A stretch of 64,000 bases of DNA from Rubritalea squalenifaciens DSM 18772 (GCF_900141815.1 NZ_FQYR01000005.1:496001-560000), one strand, 5' to 3'; numbered from the stretch's first letter, positions 25,265-35,381 are shown. Notes: generated by a model from the sequence alone, not told the origin. Made by a program: numbers and translations.

Positions 25265-26797
25265 ATGATGATCTATCAAGAGTGTGCTGATTTGTTGAAT
25301 GCTCGTGTGGCCGTGGCCAGTGATGCTGGTCAGGCTATGCGGTTGTACGAGAAAGCAGTGCGCTCGAACCCCAAAAATGTTTTAGTCCTGCAGGAAGCGG
25401 GGGCTTATTTTGCAGAGCATCATGAGTTGTCCAAGTCTCATGCATGCATTGAGCGCTTGATAAAGTTGGGGAAAGGTCAGGACGCTCGTATATTGCTTTT
25501 GGCTGGCCTTATGTGGAGGCAGGCTTACCGGCCTGAAAGGGCTCTGTCATGCTTGAGAGAGGCTTCTCAAATGCCTCAAGCTTCCCCCAAAGTCTATTTG
25601 GAGTTGGCTGATTTGTTAGAGCGAGCGAGTCAATACGAGGAAGCTCATGAGGCGGTAGAGCGGTGTCTAGCCGTAGATGAGAAAAGTGGAGTAGCAAAGG
25701 AACTGAAGGCAAGAATTCTCCATGCCTGTGGGGAAAAGGAAGAGTCTTTTAGGCTCTTACATGCATGCTTGAATCAGGATGGAGTCCCTAAGGTGGAATT
25801 AGCCAAGATACTCAATACTTGGGCTAGGATGCTTGATTCAGAAGGGGCGTATAATGAAGCATTTGATAAGCTCTTACAAAGTAAGGAGCTTCTGCGTAAT
25901 GCCGGGGGAGTGGGGTCTATGGACCGGGCTAACCAAGTCGAAAATGCCAGATTGTCAGCGATGGTGGTAGGGGTGAATTCGTCTCATGTGGAGTCGTGGC
26001 TCTCAGAAGCCGAGGAAGGGCAGACGAGGCAGGTGTTGCTGACGGGGGCTCCCCGTTCAGGCACTACATTGATTGAGAGGTTTTTGGACAGTCATGAAGA
26101 GGTAGTGGCTGTGGATGAATATAATGCGTTAACAGGCCGGATTATCCCATCAGCCATGAGGAAAGGATTCCAGAGTACTGGGGGGATAGATATTGGAGTG
26201 GTTGATGGGATTGATCGACGAGAGAGAAAGATGTCTGCGAAGCTATATCTCAAGTTGATGGAAGCGTATTTAGGTGGTCGAGTTGGAGATAAGTACCTAC
26301 TTGATAAAAATCCGGGTTTGACGGGGCATTTACCAGCCATTCTGAGGATGATGCCGAACATGAAAATACTCTATGCTTTGAGGAATCCTATGGATGTGGT
26401 TGTGAGTAGTTTTTTCAGCTGGTTCCCGGGTAATAGAATGAGTGTTGAGTACTTTACGCTGGAGAGTACGGTTAAGCGGGTATCTCTGGAGTTGGAGTTC
26501 TGGTTGAAGCTGCGTGGAGTATTGCCCACTGCTTTGTGGAGAGAAACGCGCTATGAAGACACAGTGGGTGATGTGGAGAAAGAGGTTGATGGTATCTTCG
26601 ATTGGTTGGGGGTGACTGGTCGTGGAGCTGAGCGTGAGCGCAAAGGGCAGGTCTATGTCAATTCACCAACTTATCGAGAGGCTTCAAAACCCATTTATAC
26701 AAGCTCACAAGATCGCTGGAAGAATTACGAGAAGCATCTGCATGAGCTCGCTGGAAATCTGCAAAGTCGTTGTGACCAGTTGGGGTATTCCATCTGA
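25265..26797 (+). CDS. TPR-repeat sulfotransferase
   Basis: A 510-residue cytoplasmic protein. The first ~240 residues are tetratricopeptide-like helical repeats (LYEKAVRSNPKNVLVL, LELADLLERASQYEEA). The rest is a sulfotransferase domain: the 5'-phosphosulfate-binding loop is LTGAPRSGTTLIERFLDS (~258-275), and the 3'-phosphate-binding strand is YALRNPMDVVVSSFF (~370). It is expected to move sulfate from PAPS to a sugar or protein. Linkage to a LamG PEP-CTERM protein and a GH20 hexosaminidase points to a sulfated extracellular glycan (inference). Confidence 0.85.
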   Translation: MMIYQECADLLNARVAVASDAGQAMRLYEKAVRSNPKNVLVLQEAGAYFAEHHELSKSHACIERLIKLGKGQDARILLLAGLMWRQAYRPERALSCLREASQMPQASPKVYLELADLLERASQYEEAHEAVERCLAVDEKSGVAKELKARILHACGEKEESFRLLHACLNQDGVPKVELAKILNTWARMLDSEGAYNEAFDKLLQSKELLRNAGGVGSMDRANQVENARLSAMVVGVNSSHVESWLSEAEEGQTRQVLLTGAPRSGTTLIERFLDSHEEVVAVDEYNALTGRIIPSAMRKGFQSTGGIDIGVVDGIDRRERKMSAKLYLKLMEAYLGGRVGDKYLLDKNPGLTGHLPAILRMMPNMKILYALRNPMDVVVSSFFSWFPGNRMSVEYFTLESTVKRVSLELEFWLKLRGVLPTALWRETRYEDTVGDVEKEVDGIFDWLGVTGRGAERERKGQVYVNSPTYREASKPIYTSSQDRWKNYEKHLHELAGNLQSRCDQLGYSI

Positions 26798-27127
26798 GTT
26801 AGGCATTAGTTTGCCGACTGAGTAGAGAAATCACGAATTTAAATAAATTTGTTAAGATATAGGGGTGATATGACTGTTATCTGTTGAGTATGTTCCTATT
26901 GATATAATCCCGTGATACCTGATTCATTCAGAGAACTTTCTTTAAGGTTGTCTCAACGAGTGATGAAAGACGTGGCGGCATTGTGCTCATAGCCTCGGCC
27001 GGGCTGTTGAAGAACGAAATTCAGCATTATCGCTACTCACAAAAGCTTGGCGTCTTCTGATGAAGGTGATGCCTCTGGCCAAGGGTTAAACATACTTTAT
27101 TTGTGCTAAAACTCACACACACAGATA
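26798..27127 (+). other. Long leader region of the metzincin gene
   Basis: No ORF is convincing here. The stretch contains a 14-base copy of a sequence also found before the sigma gene (26845-26858) and an extended -10 promoter (see next entry). If that promoter is used, the mRNA leader is ~215 bases long. Confidence 0.5.
26900..26908 (+). promoter_or_regulatory. Extended -10 promoter upstream of the metzincin gene
   Basis: The sequence TGATATAAT is a perfect extended -10 element (TGnTATAAT). No good -35 lies at standard spacing, which is common for extended -10 promoters. Confidence 0.4.
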
Positions 27128-30100
27128 ATGAAACGAATAAACCCTAAAACACGAAAGAAACTAAGCTTATGTGGCTTATTAAGGTGGGGCACGCTGAGTG
27201 CTGTCTCACTGGGAGTCATGGCTTTCCCTCAGGAAGCTGCTGCCACGCCTTTACCCGACTCTTTGAAGTTAACGGTAACGGTCAATGGAGTCCAAAAGAC
27301 TCTGAATCTACACCGCCGTTCCATACGTGGTGCAAACTTCGCAGTGAGAGTCTGGGATCAAACCAGTGGCTATTCCACGCTGCCCACAGTGCCTGAAGTA
27401 AGAACCTACAGAGGTACTGTTGAGGAGGATCCAAATACTTTGGTCTGTGCTTCTATCAATGAAAGCGATGTGATCAGTGCCCAGTTTTTTGACTTGAGCA
27501 AAGGCAAGGGGAGATCGGCTTGGATCAATGAACAGGTTAGTGCTCAGCTCATTGCTCCAGTTGCTGCGGATCCAATGCCGTCCCAGTCAGTGGCTCCTCC
27601 GCGGAATGCGAATTCATCGGTTTCTTTGGCCGGTCCCAAAGTGCCTACCGGCGTCTCTGGTACGGGGATTTCGTACGGCGATCTAGTGGAGGTAGAACAA
27701 GCCATCGATGTAACGAACCATTCGTATAATAATCTATTGGGCAACGTGGATGACATCTTGGCCAAGTATGAGCTCGATATGTTGGTCTACGATATGATGA
27801 TGACTCGTGATTGCCTCACGCGCGTCGTCCTTCCTCACATCGTCATCCGTAGTGAGCAGTTCTACGCTAGCTCCACAACACCAGGGCTGTCAGAGATGAA
27901 TACGGAATGGAAGTCCGAGCCTTTGCTTAGTACCAACTGGGATATGGTGTGGGCTACCGAGGGCTATTATGCCTGGGGAAACCAAGTCGGAAAGGACGAG
28001 AACTCCATGGCTGCTGGAGCCCTCTATCATGAGACAGGGCATAACTGGGGTGTGTATCACCTTCCGTATGCATACGATACGATGGGGGGTAATAGGCCCT
28101 TGCACGAGGCCTACAGTGTCGATGTGATGTTGGCAAAGCGTGCGGAATCTATCGATGAAGGGGACCTCACTATTGCAGCAGGTTATAGTGATCCTTTGCA
28201 TCCACATACGCATACGGATGTAGCCAGAGTGGTGCAGAATACACCCACTGATATCGATGTGTTAGCCAATGACTGGGACTCCAATGGTGATACGCTTACA
28301 ATTTTCAGCCACACAACTACCACAGCCAATGGTGGTAGTGTAACCCTGAATCCTAATGGAACGCTACGCTACACGCCCGCTACGAATTTTGTAGGGAAGG
28401 ACATGATCGTCTATACCGTGCAAGATGACTCCACCATGCAGTTGAAAGCGCGTGAGATTGTGCACATCGAAGTGGTGAACAATGGTCTGATGCTTCACTA
28501 TGCGTTCGACGAAACAAGTGGCACAGCTGTCTCTGATTCAAGTGGAGTTGGTTTAGCTGGTGACCTCAATGGAGCCAATTTTGCAACTCATGCAGTCGAC
28601 TCACCTCTGGGTAAGGGAATCCGTGTCTGGGGCTGGGAGAATGATAACAATGAGGAGAATGCTGACTGGAGTGGGGTTGTGGTAGGCAATGGGAGTGTAC
28701 TTCCAGTAGCTTCTATCGATGATAGAGGGGCTACTCCCTTTGACTCTACACACAATAATCACAGTGGCTTCTACGATGTTATGGATGGGGACTTCACCGC
28801 ATCTACTTTCTTCCGTGTAGACGACTATAATTTCGGTAATGGCTACACACTGTCAGGAGCTCCTTGGATTTTCACCAAGTGGTGGCATGCAGAGCAAAAA
28901 TGCGGCTGGGGACTCCAGGCCACAGGTAATGCTCTGGTGATGTATTACCGTCCTTTCAAAGGAACTGAGTCAATTCGTACTGTTAGCGGCAGCTATAACT
29001 TTGAAGCAGGTAAATGGTATCATACTTCGGTGGTCTTTGATCGTGCCTTGAATGAAATCCGTCTTTATGTGAACGGAACAGAAGTGGCTAAGCAAACAAG
29101 TGCCTTCCCGGCTGATGCGCCTTACCTCTTTACGGGTCGCATGCCCATGCGATTGGGAACATTTGGGGCCGAGAAAGTCTGCTTGGATGACTTCCGCCTC
29201 TATTCAAAGGCGTTAACAGTCGCAGAGATCGGTGCCCTGGTAGATGCTGCCGGCCCCACGAAATTCCTCGCTGATGCCACCGGGCAGATCCAACACTACA
29301 AACCCATGGTTTTTGACCACAATGTGGCGGGAGATGTTTGGGATGGTGATGGTACGGGAATCACCTATAGCAAACTCAGTGGAGATACTTGGATCAATGT
29401 GAGCTCTGAAGGCCGCTTGACTGGAGAAGCTCCTGGTGAAGGAGTATACAGCGTCACTGTACGCGTATCCAATAACGAGGGTGATACAGATGAGCGACAG
29501 TATCAGGTCACGATAGTAAGCAAAGGCGTTTACTATGAAAGGTTTGCAACGAGCAGTGCAACCATGTCTGGCCTAACTGATCATGCATCCTTCCCGCATA
29601 TGCCGACGGTAGGTCAAGTGATTGATCATGCCGAGATTCCAGCCAATGTGGCTAACAACTATGGCTCACGTATGCAGGCCTATCTTGTGCCTGATACTAC
29701 AGGTGATTACACCTTCTGGGTGTCTGGAGATGATGTGGGTGAGCTTTGGTTAAGTACCAGCGAGTCTCCTGAAGATGCGGTGCAGATTGCAAACTTACCT
29801 TCCTGGACTAGTGCGTACGCCTGGGATGCAAATCCAGCTCAGAAGTCTGCCACGATTACACTTGAAGCTGGTAAGAAATATTACCTCATGGCTCTTCATG
29901 TAGAAGGTGGAGGAGGTGACCATTTTGCGGTAGCTTGGGAGGGGCCTGGTTTCACAAGGCAGCTGATTCCCAATAACAATCTGGAGATTTACTACAGTAA
30001 TGTGGTTGCCAAGTGGGCCTTTGATGAAGGCAACGGTACCACAGCAGGAGATGGAGTTCCTTATGGTATTGATGGTGCGCTGAATCCCGCTGTGACTTGG

Positions 30101-32149
30101 ACATCGGGTAAACGTGGTAGCGCGGTATCAGTCGCCAATGGTGCGATCACCCTTGGTCGCAATGACTACTCTGGTGAGTGGACCTGGTCTGGCTGGGTGA
30201 AGCGTACAGGTTCAGCAACCGCCAGTGCTCTTATGGCGAGCAGCAGTTATCAGATGCGCCTGGAGCAGTATTATAATACTCACAGAGTTGGTTATACACG
30301 CTTTGGTCATGCAGATTGGTCAACAGGCTATACTTCTCCACCGGGGACTTGGGTTTACCTAAGTGCAGTCATGGATGACGGAGTGTTCAAGGTCTATGAG
30401 AATGGGGTATTTCAGAGCAGCGTCGCTGTGACTGGAGGAAGCCTTCCTATGAATGCGATAGGTTCAGGCCCAATAGAGATGGATGATGTGGTGATCTATA
30501 ACCGGGCCATGCCTGAGTCAGAGTTGCTTCCGTTTTCACTCAAGGGTGGGACTTATGCTGTGGATGAGAATGCAAGTGTGGGTGCCAGCGTGGCCTCTGT
30601 TGCTGGTAAAAACATCTGGGCAGTAGGATTAAACTACAGCATTACCTCCGGAAATACAGGAGGGGCCTTCTCTATCAATTCTAGCACTGGTGAAATCACC
30701 GTGGCAGGAACCCTGAGTGGTGGAAGTCAATATGTGCTCTCCGTAGCGGTAAACGACGGTAGCGGCCTGAGCAGCTCTGCTACAATGACTGTAGATATTA
30801 ACGAGATAAATTTTGCTCCGAGTCTTTCAGATGAGAGTGCTAGCATTGCGGAGAATAGTGCAGCGGGCACTTCTGTGATTACCTTGAGTGCTACCGATCC
30901 GGATGCCGGGGACGTGTTGAGTTATGCAATTACAGCAGGAAATACTAATGGCGCTTTTGCGATTAATAGTAGCACTGGCGAAATCACCGTAGCAAGTACT
31001 TTGAACTATGAAGTCCTCAATAGCTATACGCTTACTGTGGAGGTGACTGATACTGGATCTTTGTCAGACACGGCTACCATCACAGTGAACGTAACTGATG
31101 TCGATGAGAGCGCTGTGACAGGAGTCCAAGCCTGGGAAGAGGCTGTACACCAGGGTGCATCGTTTATCCTTAAGCGTACAACCCCTCTTGCAGGGAATGC
31201 CACGGATACGGTCGATATGTCTTCCATCAGTGGAGATGCTAGCTATGAGTTCATCGTCGAAGCTGAGGATTTCGGCCAGTCTGCAGTTCACTTGTTGGAC
31301 GGCAACGGATGGAGCCTTCGTTTCGAGCAGTGGAGTAACAGTGGCAAGCTCGGGATGACCCGATACGGCGTGGCTGACTACCAGTTGACCGCTGAGAGTG
31401 GGCAATCTGTAGCTTCGCCGTACGGCGCGGTACATCACATCGTCTATGTCGTGGATAGTGTGAATACCCAGACCAGAGTCTATGTGGATGGGGTATTTGT
31501 AGGAACCGTATCTCAGATTCCAGCCCTGAATACAGCGTCTATCACACTAGGTGCGACGAATCTCCGTAGTGATGCATCAACGGGTATTCACGCCTTTGCA
31601 GCTTACAATAGTGCATTGAGTGCCGCGGAGGTGTCTACTCATTCAGCAGCTTGGCTGGGTGTGGCTCCAGCTTCTAACAATCCTCCTGTAGCTACTACGA
31701 TCGCCACGAGTAATGCTGAGACGATGATTGATGGACAGGTTATTTCTGGTTCTATGGCCGATACGCAGACATCCAACAATGTCTACGAAGTCCTTCAGGA
31801 GGCAAAGACGTCCGGAAAGCCATCTACTCGAGTATCGAGTCTGGAGCATACTTGGAGCTTTGATATTGGAGCCGGCGGGATCCTTGTTGAGCTGAATGTT
31901 GAGGCGCATCACAGCGCCAATAATGAAGGAGATGACTTTGTGTTCTCCTATTCCACTGACGGCCTTAACTTCACCGACCTTATTACGGTGACCAAGACTG
32001 CGGATGACAATACGGCCCAGATCGCACCTCTCCCAGCAGGTGTCACTGGAACCGTGTACATACGCGTAAGGGATACTGATCGCACAGTAGGTAACGGTGG
32101 TCAGGATACCATTAACATCGATCATTTATTTATGAGTATAGTTGAGTAG
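27128..32149 (+). CDS. Giant secreted metzincin protease with LamG, PA14 and cadherin-like domains
   Basis: A 1673-residue exported protein. After a signal peptide (~1-39) and a propeptide-like region comes a zinc protease domain with H301-E-x2-H305-x2-G308-x2-H311 (HETGHNWGVYH) and a Met-turn (DTMGG, M319), the marks of a metzincin. It is followed by a cadherin-like segment (~370-450, VLANDWDSNGDTLTI), a LamG domain (~455-710), a putative-Ig segment, and a PA14-like domain (~800-960). A second LamG (~965-1135), two cadherin repeats (~1140-1330), a third LamG-like domain (~1335-1515) and a C-terminal beta domain complete it. No PEP-CTERM tail is present. A hairpin terminator follows. Confidence 0.88.
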   Translation: MKRINPKTRKKLSLCGLLRWGTLSAVSLGVMAFPQEAAATPLPDSLKLTVTVNGVQKTLNLHRRSIRGANFAVRVWDQTSGYSTLPTVPEVRTYRGTVEEDPNTLVCASINESDVISAQFFDLSKGKGRSAWINEQVSAQLIAPVAADPMPSQSVAPPRNANSSVSLAGPKVPTGVSGTGISYGDLVEVEQAIDVTNHSYNNLLGNVDDILAKYELDMLVYDMMMTRDCLTRVVLPHIVIRSEQFYASSTTPGLSEMNTEWKSEPLLSTNWDMVWATEGYYAWGNQVGKDENSMAAGALYHETGHNWGVYHLPYAYDTMGGNRPLHEAYSVDVMLAKRAESIDEGDLTIAAGYSDPLHPHTHTDVARVVQNTPTDIDVLANDWDSNGDTLTIFSHTTTTANGGSVTLNPNGTLRYTPATNFVGKDMIVYTVQDDSTMQLKAREIVHIEVVNNGLMLHYAFDETSGTAVSDSSGVGLAGDLNGANFATHAVDSPLGKGIRVWGWENDNNEENADWSGVVVGNGSVLPVASIDDRGATPFDSTHNNHSGFYDVMDGDFTASTFFRVDDYNFGNGYTLSGAPWIFTKWWHAEQKCGWGLQATGNALVMYYRPFKGTESIRTVSGSYNFEAGKWYHTSVVFDRALNEIRLYVNGTEVAKQTSAFPADAPYLFTGRMPMRLGTFGAEKVCLDDFRLYSKALTVAEIGALVDAAGPTKFLADATGQIQHYKPMVFDHNVAGDVWDGDGTGITYSKLSGDTWINVSSEGRLTGEAPGEGVYSVTVRVSNNEGDTDERQYQVTIVSKGVYYERFATSSATMSGLTDHASFPHMPTVGQVIDHAEIPANVANNYGSRMQAYLVPDTTGDYTFWVSGDDVGELWLSTSESPEDAVQIANLPSWTSAYAWDANPAQKSATITLEAGKKYYLMALHVEGGGGDHFAVAWEGPGFTRQLIPNNNLEIYYSNVVAKWAFDEGNGTTAGDGVPYGIDGALNPAVTWTSGKRGSAVSVANGAITLGRNDYSGEWTWSGWVKRTGSATASALMASSSYQMRLEQYYNTHRVGYTRFGHADWSTGYTSPPGTWVYLSAVMDDGVFKVYENGVFQSSVAVTGGSLPMNAIGSGPIEMDDVVIYNRAMPESELLPFSLKGGTYAVDENASVGASVASVAGKNIWAVGLNYSITSGNTGGAFSINSSTGEITVAGTLSGGSQYVLSVAVNDGSGLSSSATMTVDINEINFAPSLSDESASIAENSAAGTSVITLSATDPDAGDVLSYAITAGNTNGAFAINSSTGEITVASTLNYEVLNSYTLTVEVTDTGSLSDTATITVNVTDVDESAVTGVQAWEEAVHQGASFILKRTTPLAGNATDTVDMSSISGDASYEFIVEAEDFGQSAVHLLDGNGWSLRFEQWSNSGKLGMTRYGVADYQLTAESGQSVASPYGAVHHIVYVVDSVNTQTRVYVDGVFVGTVSQIPALNTASITLGATNLRSDASTGIHAFAAYNSALSAAEVSTHSAAWLGVAPASNNPPVATTIATSNAETMIDGQVISGSMADTQTSNNVYEVLQEAKTSGKPSTRVSSLEHTWSFDIGAGGILVELNVEAHHSANNEGDDFVFSYSTDGLNFTDLITVTKTADDNTAQIAPLPAGVTGTVYIRVRDTDRTVGNGGQDTINIDHLFMSIVE

Positions 32150-32169
32150 TTGAGGACTCATTGCGTGTA

Positions 32170-32207
32170 GCCGCTGTCGGGCACTGGTTGCCTGGCAGCG
32201 GCATTTT
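32170..32207 (+). terminator. Intrinsic terminator after the metzincin gene
   Basis: Arms GCCGCTG (32170-32176) and CAGCGGC (32196-32202) extend into an imperfect inner stem (GGCA/TGCC) and are followed by ATTTTC. Confidence 0.65.
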
Positions 32208-32252
32208 CTCTGAATACAGGATGATTTTGAATCGAGAATGTAAGGTAAATTT

Positions 32253-34568
32253 ATGAAAAGAATATATTGTCTATTGATGTCACTAGTTAGTGTATGTGGC
32301 GTGAGTGCGGGTTACTCCCAGAACCTGGAAGTAGTGCCCGCTGTGAGTAGCTGGAAGCCAGCTCAAGGTGCACTGAAACTTGGAGAGATGCGTTGGTCGT
32401 TGTCTGATTCAGGTTCTATGCAGCTTTTGGTATCCGTGCTTGAGGGAGAGGGTGTATGGGGGGACCAAGTTGGTGTACCTGAGACGGCCAAGGGTGGCGT
32501 CCATTTCAAATGGGATAAGGGGATTGCGGGAGAAGAAAGCTACCGAGTAACCATTGGTGATGGTGTGCTGGTGGAAGCGAGCAGCTACGCAGGTCTATTC
32601 TATGGATCAAGAACTGTACTCCAGCTCGTTCATTCTTATCAGGGAAACATTCCGAAAGGTATCATTCAGGATAAGCCCGTTTATCAAGTGAGATCTCTTA
32701 TGATCGATGTAGGGCGAAAGCATCTGGAGTTCGAGGACCTGAAGGACTGGGTGCGTCTGATGGGGTGGATGAAGTTCAACCAGCTTCAGCTTCATTTGAA
32801 TGATAACTCATGGGGACGCTATCCAGGCTATCGACTGGAGAGTAAGGTATATCCGGGATTAGCGTCCAAAGATGGCCATTACACCTTTGAGCAGATCAGA
32901 GAGATTCAGGATTTTGCCAAAGGCTATGGAGTAGAGATTATTCCTGAGATTGATAGTCCAGGGCATTCACTAGCTTTCACGGTCTATCGCCCCGATCTAG
33001 CTCATCCTGATATCGACCGTGCTGGGTTTGGTCTGGCTTATTTGGATATCAGGGGTGAGCAACCCAGAAGATTCATGGAAAAGTTGTTCGATGAGGTGGC
33101 TCCTTTGTTTGATAGCAAAGAATTCCATATCGGCACTGACGAGTATCGTCTGAATCTGATTAAAGACAAAAATGAGCGAGATGCCCTGGGTGAAGACTTC
33201 CGCTTGTATATCAACCATTTCAACAAGTACCTCAAAGAGAAGCACGGCAAGACGGTACGTATCTGGTCTGGCTATGAGCACATGCCCGGTACTACTGAGC
33301 CAGAGAAAGATGTGATCATTGATATGTGGGTCACCGGTGATGCCAAGAACAAGACCAAAGACGGCTACAAAATCATCAACTCATCTCATAACTATACCTA
33401 CATTGTGCCGGGTGCGCCATATTATGGAGTGCATAATCCGGGTATCTATAATGACTGGACTCCCTTGAAGTTCATGAACAAGCCTGAAGGTATCCTTGAG
33501 GAAGGTGAAAAGAATTTGTTAGGGGCTAAACTGCATATATGGAACGACTACGGGCCAACGGGGTATACTTGGAATGAGATCGCTCGTCTGACAGTTCCGT
33601 CCATGGCGGCCTTCGGTGAGAAAATGTGGGGTGTGAAAGGTGCTGAGAACTATGACGCGTTCGTGAAGTATGCAGACACTTTATCCTCGGCAGCGCCCGC
33701 AGTCACCCTGCTCACACGCGATGCTACAAAAGAAGAGATGGTCTGGAGCCTAGAGAATCAGAGCGAAATGATTGGCAATAGCAGCATCAGCATGAATGCG
33801 GCGGCACAGAACCTTGAGTATCCGTGGATTGCGAGTTTTACCATCACCCGGAAGAATGATATCGCCGGGGACGAGCTGCTAGTCAGCTCTTCTTTGGCAG
33901 CATTCTATCTTGATCTTACGCACGAGTTTAAGTCCAAGCAGGGTGTGGAAACCAAGCGGGGTGTGGCCTGTGTACGTGCCAACCAAGCTCCTGGTTTTGA
34001 TCCTCTGACTTCCTATAATCCTGATGTGATTGTCTTTCCATACGAAGTGCCACTGAATCAAAAAGTGACGCTGACTTTTGTGGGGGAGCAGAAGAAAACC
34101 TCTCTCTATGTCGATGGTAAGTTAGTATCATCAGTGAATACCCAGATGGTTTGTCCATTAGGTCAGATAGGTGCAGATCAGTTGCCGAGAGGTTTTCACG
34201 GCACGCTTCACAAGGTGAATATTTTCTCCAAATCCATTAACCATGAGATTGGTCATTGGGATACAGACCTGTTGAAAGATGGCCGCTATCCATTTGAAGT
34301 GAATGTGCTCGCGGGGGCTGCTGCCGTGCGTTTTGAATACAAGCGTGGAGCCCATGGTGCCAACCTCAGAAAAGTGGGTCTGTGGAAGGAGGGGGTCCTC
34401 GTTCATCAGTATGAAGGTGACTACTTTGTCGGTGGTAGTAACCGGGACCAATCTTTCAAGATTCCTGCTGCTCTTAAGGATGAGCGGGATCTGAAGATAA
34501 AAGCGGAGATTACTGGTGAGGGTGGTAGTGACTCATTCGGCAAAGTGAGTTCAGGACGCTTCTTTTAG
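32253..34568 (+). CDS. Beta-N-acetylhexosaminidase, GH20
   Basis: A 771-residue exported glycosidase that removes terminal GlcNAc/GalNAc by substrate-assisted catalysis. A signal peptide (~1-22, ending GYS) and a GH20b-type N-terminal domain (~60-140) precede the TIM barrel. In the barrel, MIDVGRKHL, LHLNDNSWGRYP and EIDSPGHS are typical GH20 strands. The catalytic Asp-Glu pair is D296-E297 in HIGTDEY. A C-terminal LamG-like region (~490-660) and a small terminal domain may bind the glycan. It lies 104 bases after the metzincin gene, beyond a terminator. Together with the sulfotransferase it suggests amino-sugar glycan turnover. Confidence 0.92.
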   Translation: MKRIYCLLMSLVSVCGVSAGYSQNLEVVPAVSSWKPAQGALKLGEMRWSLSDSGSMQLLVSVLEGEGVWGDQVGVPETAKGGVHFKWDKGIAGEESYRVTIGDGVLVEASSYAGLFYGSRTVLQLVHSYQGNIPKGIIQDKPVYQVRSLMIDVGRKHLEFEDLKDWVRLMGWMKFNQLQLHLNDNSWGRYPGYRLESKVYPGLASKDGHYTFEQIREIQDFAKGYGVEIIPEIDSPGHSLAFTVYRPDLAHPDIDRAGFGLAYLDIRGEQPRRFMEKLFDEVAPLFDSKEFHIGTDEYRLNLIKDKNERDALGEDFRLYINHFNKYLKEKHGKTVRIWSGYEHMPGTTEPEKDVIIDMWVTGDAKNKTKDGYKIINSSHNYTYIVPGAPYYGVHNPGIYNDWTPLKFMNKPEGILEEGEKNLLGAKLHIWNDYGPTGYTWNEIARLTVPSMAAFGEKMWGVKGAENYDAFVKYADTLSSAAPAVTLLTRDATKEEMVWSLENQSEMIGNSSISMNAAAQNLEYPWIASFTITRKNDIAGDELLVSSSLAAFYLDLTHEFKSKQGVETKRGVACVRANQAPGFDPLTSYNPDVIVFPYEVPLNQKVTLTFVGEQKKTSLYVDGKLVSSVNTQMVCPLGQIGADQLPRGFHGTLHKVNIFSKSINHEIGHWDTDLLKDGRYPFEVNVLAGAAAVRFEYKRGAHGANLRKVGLWKEGVLVHQYEGDYFVGGSNRDQSFKIPAALKDERDLKIKAEITGEGGSDSFGKVSSGRFF

Positions 34569-34594
34569 TCAGAGTGTGTATGGGAAGATTGGTT

Positions 34595-34654
34595 ATAAGC
34601 TCGTGGCACAATGTGTCTTTTCATGCCCATCGACCATGGGCGTGGCGAGCTTAT
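34595..34654. terminator. Long nested hairpin between convergent genes
   Basis: Outer arms ATAAGCTCG (34595-34603) and CGAGCTTAT (34646-34654) enclose an inner GCCCAT/ATGGGC hairpin. The structure ends at the stop codon of the minus-strand gene and could terminate both converging transcripts. Confidence 0.55.
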
Positions 34655-35247
34655 CAGTTGTGCGGAGCCATGGTGCGGTGGCGAAGGACTTTGCCGGACT
34701 TGCTGATGACCCAGTGCAGGCGGGAATGGCCATCGCACTCCTCGGAGCGGGTCCACTCTATCAGTACGGTTCCGCGATCGGCTGAGATGTGGATTTTGGG
34801 TTTGTTCAGGTGGGATAGGAAGCCTCTGGCGTAAGGTTTCTGGTCGTCTGGTACGTCCTCTAGCTTGAGGCTCGACTGCTGCAGGCGGAAGCCAGCGAGG
34901 TCTGCCCAGAAGCGTTCGGGGATATCGATCTTCTTGCCGTCCCAGGTGAGCTCGAACTTGCGGATGAGGGTTTCGCCTTTCCAAAAGCGGGAGGGTAGTT
35001 TTTGTCCTTTCAGCTTGTAGCCGACAGTCTGGCCCTTGTGGTTTTTTATCTTCTCTAGTTCCGCATCGGTGGGTTCGTAGAGTTCCACGTAGAGGGTAGC
35101 CTCACCGTACTCGCTGTAGGGGTTCTTCACGGTGCTGGACAGGGTGTAGGAGACGCTCTTATGCCAGTGTGGGTTCTTGGCCAGTTGCGCCTGAGCCCCG
35201 AGGGAGAAGATGAGTGTCGCCAGAGCGGGTAGGAGTAACATTTTCAT
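34654..35247 (-). CDS. Small exported protein of unknown function
   Basis: A 197-residue protein with a signal peptide (~1-20, ending GAQA) and no other membrane segment. The mature part is mixed alpha/beta, with an FELTWDGKKIDIPERFW block and a C-terminal strand pair (VLIEWTRSEECDGHSRLHW). The same block order (LTLSVDGASIAVP, then a GDGG strand pair) is seen in the lipoprotein at 51454-52008, so the two may be distant relatives. I do not recognise a named family. Confidence 0.7.
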   Translation of the reverse strand: MKMLLLPALATLIFSLGAQAQLAKNPHWHKSVSYTLSSTVKNPYSEYGEATLYVELYEPTDAELEKIKNHKGQTVGYKLKGQKLPSRFWKGETLIRKFELTWDGKKIDIPERFWADLAGFRLQQSSLKLEDVPDDQKPYARGFLSHLNKPKIHISADRGTVLIEWTRSEECDGHSRLHWVISKSGKVLRHRTMAPHN

Positions 35248-35381
35248 CGTATGCTAAGCGTCCCGGCGCGGCAGCTATGGAAGAAAGCATCGACTGCACA
35301 CCCGGACATTGGGGTTAAAATTCACCAGCTAAGTTAGCACAAGACGTGGGATGTGTCAGTAGGAAGTGGACTGAGAGCAGT

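Noticed and set aside
34565-34984. Arginine/proline-rich minus ORF near the convergent hairpin
   Set aside because: It is a shadow of the exported-protein gene in another frame.
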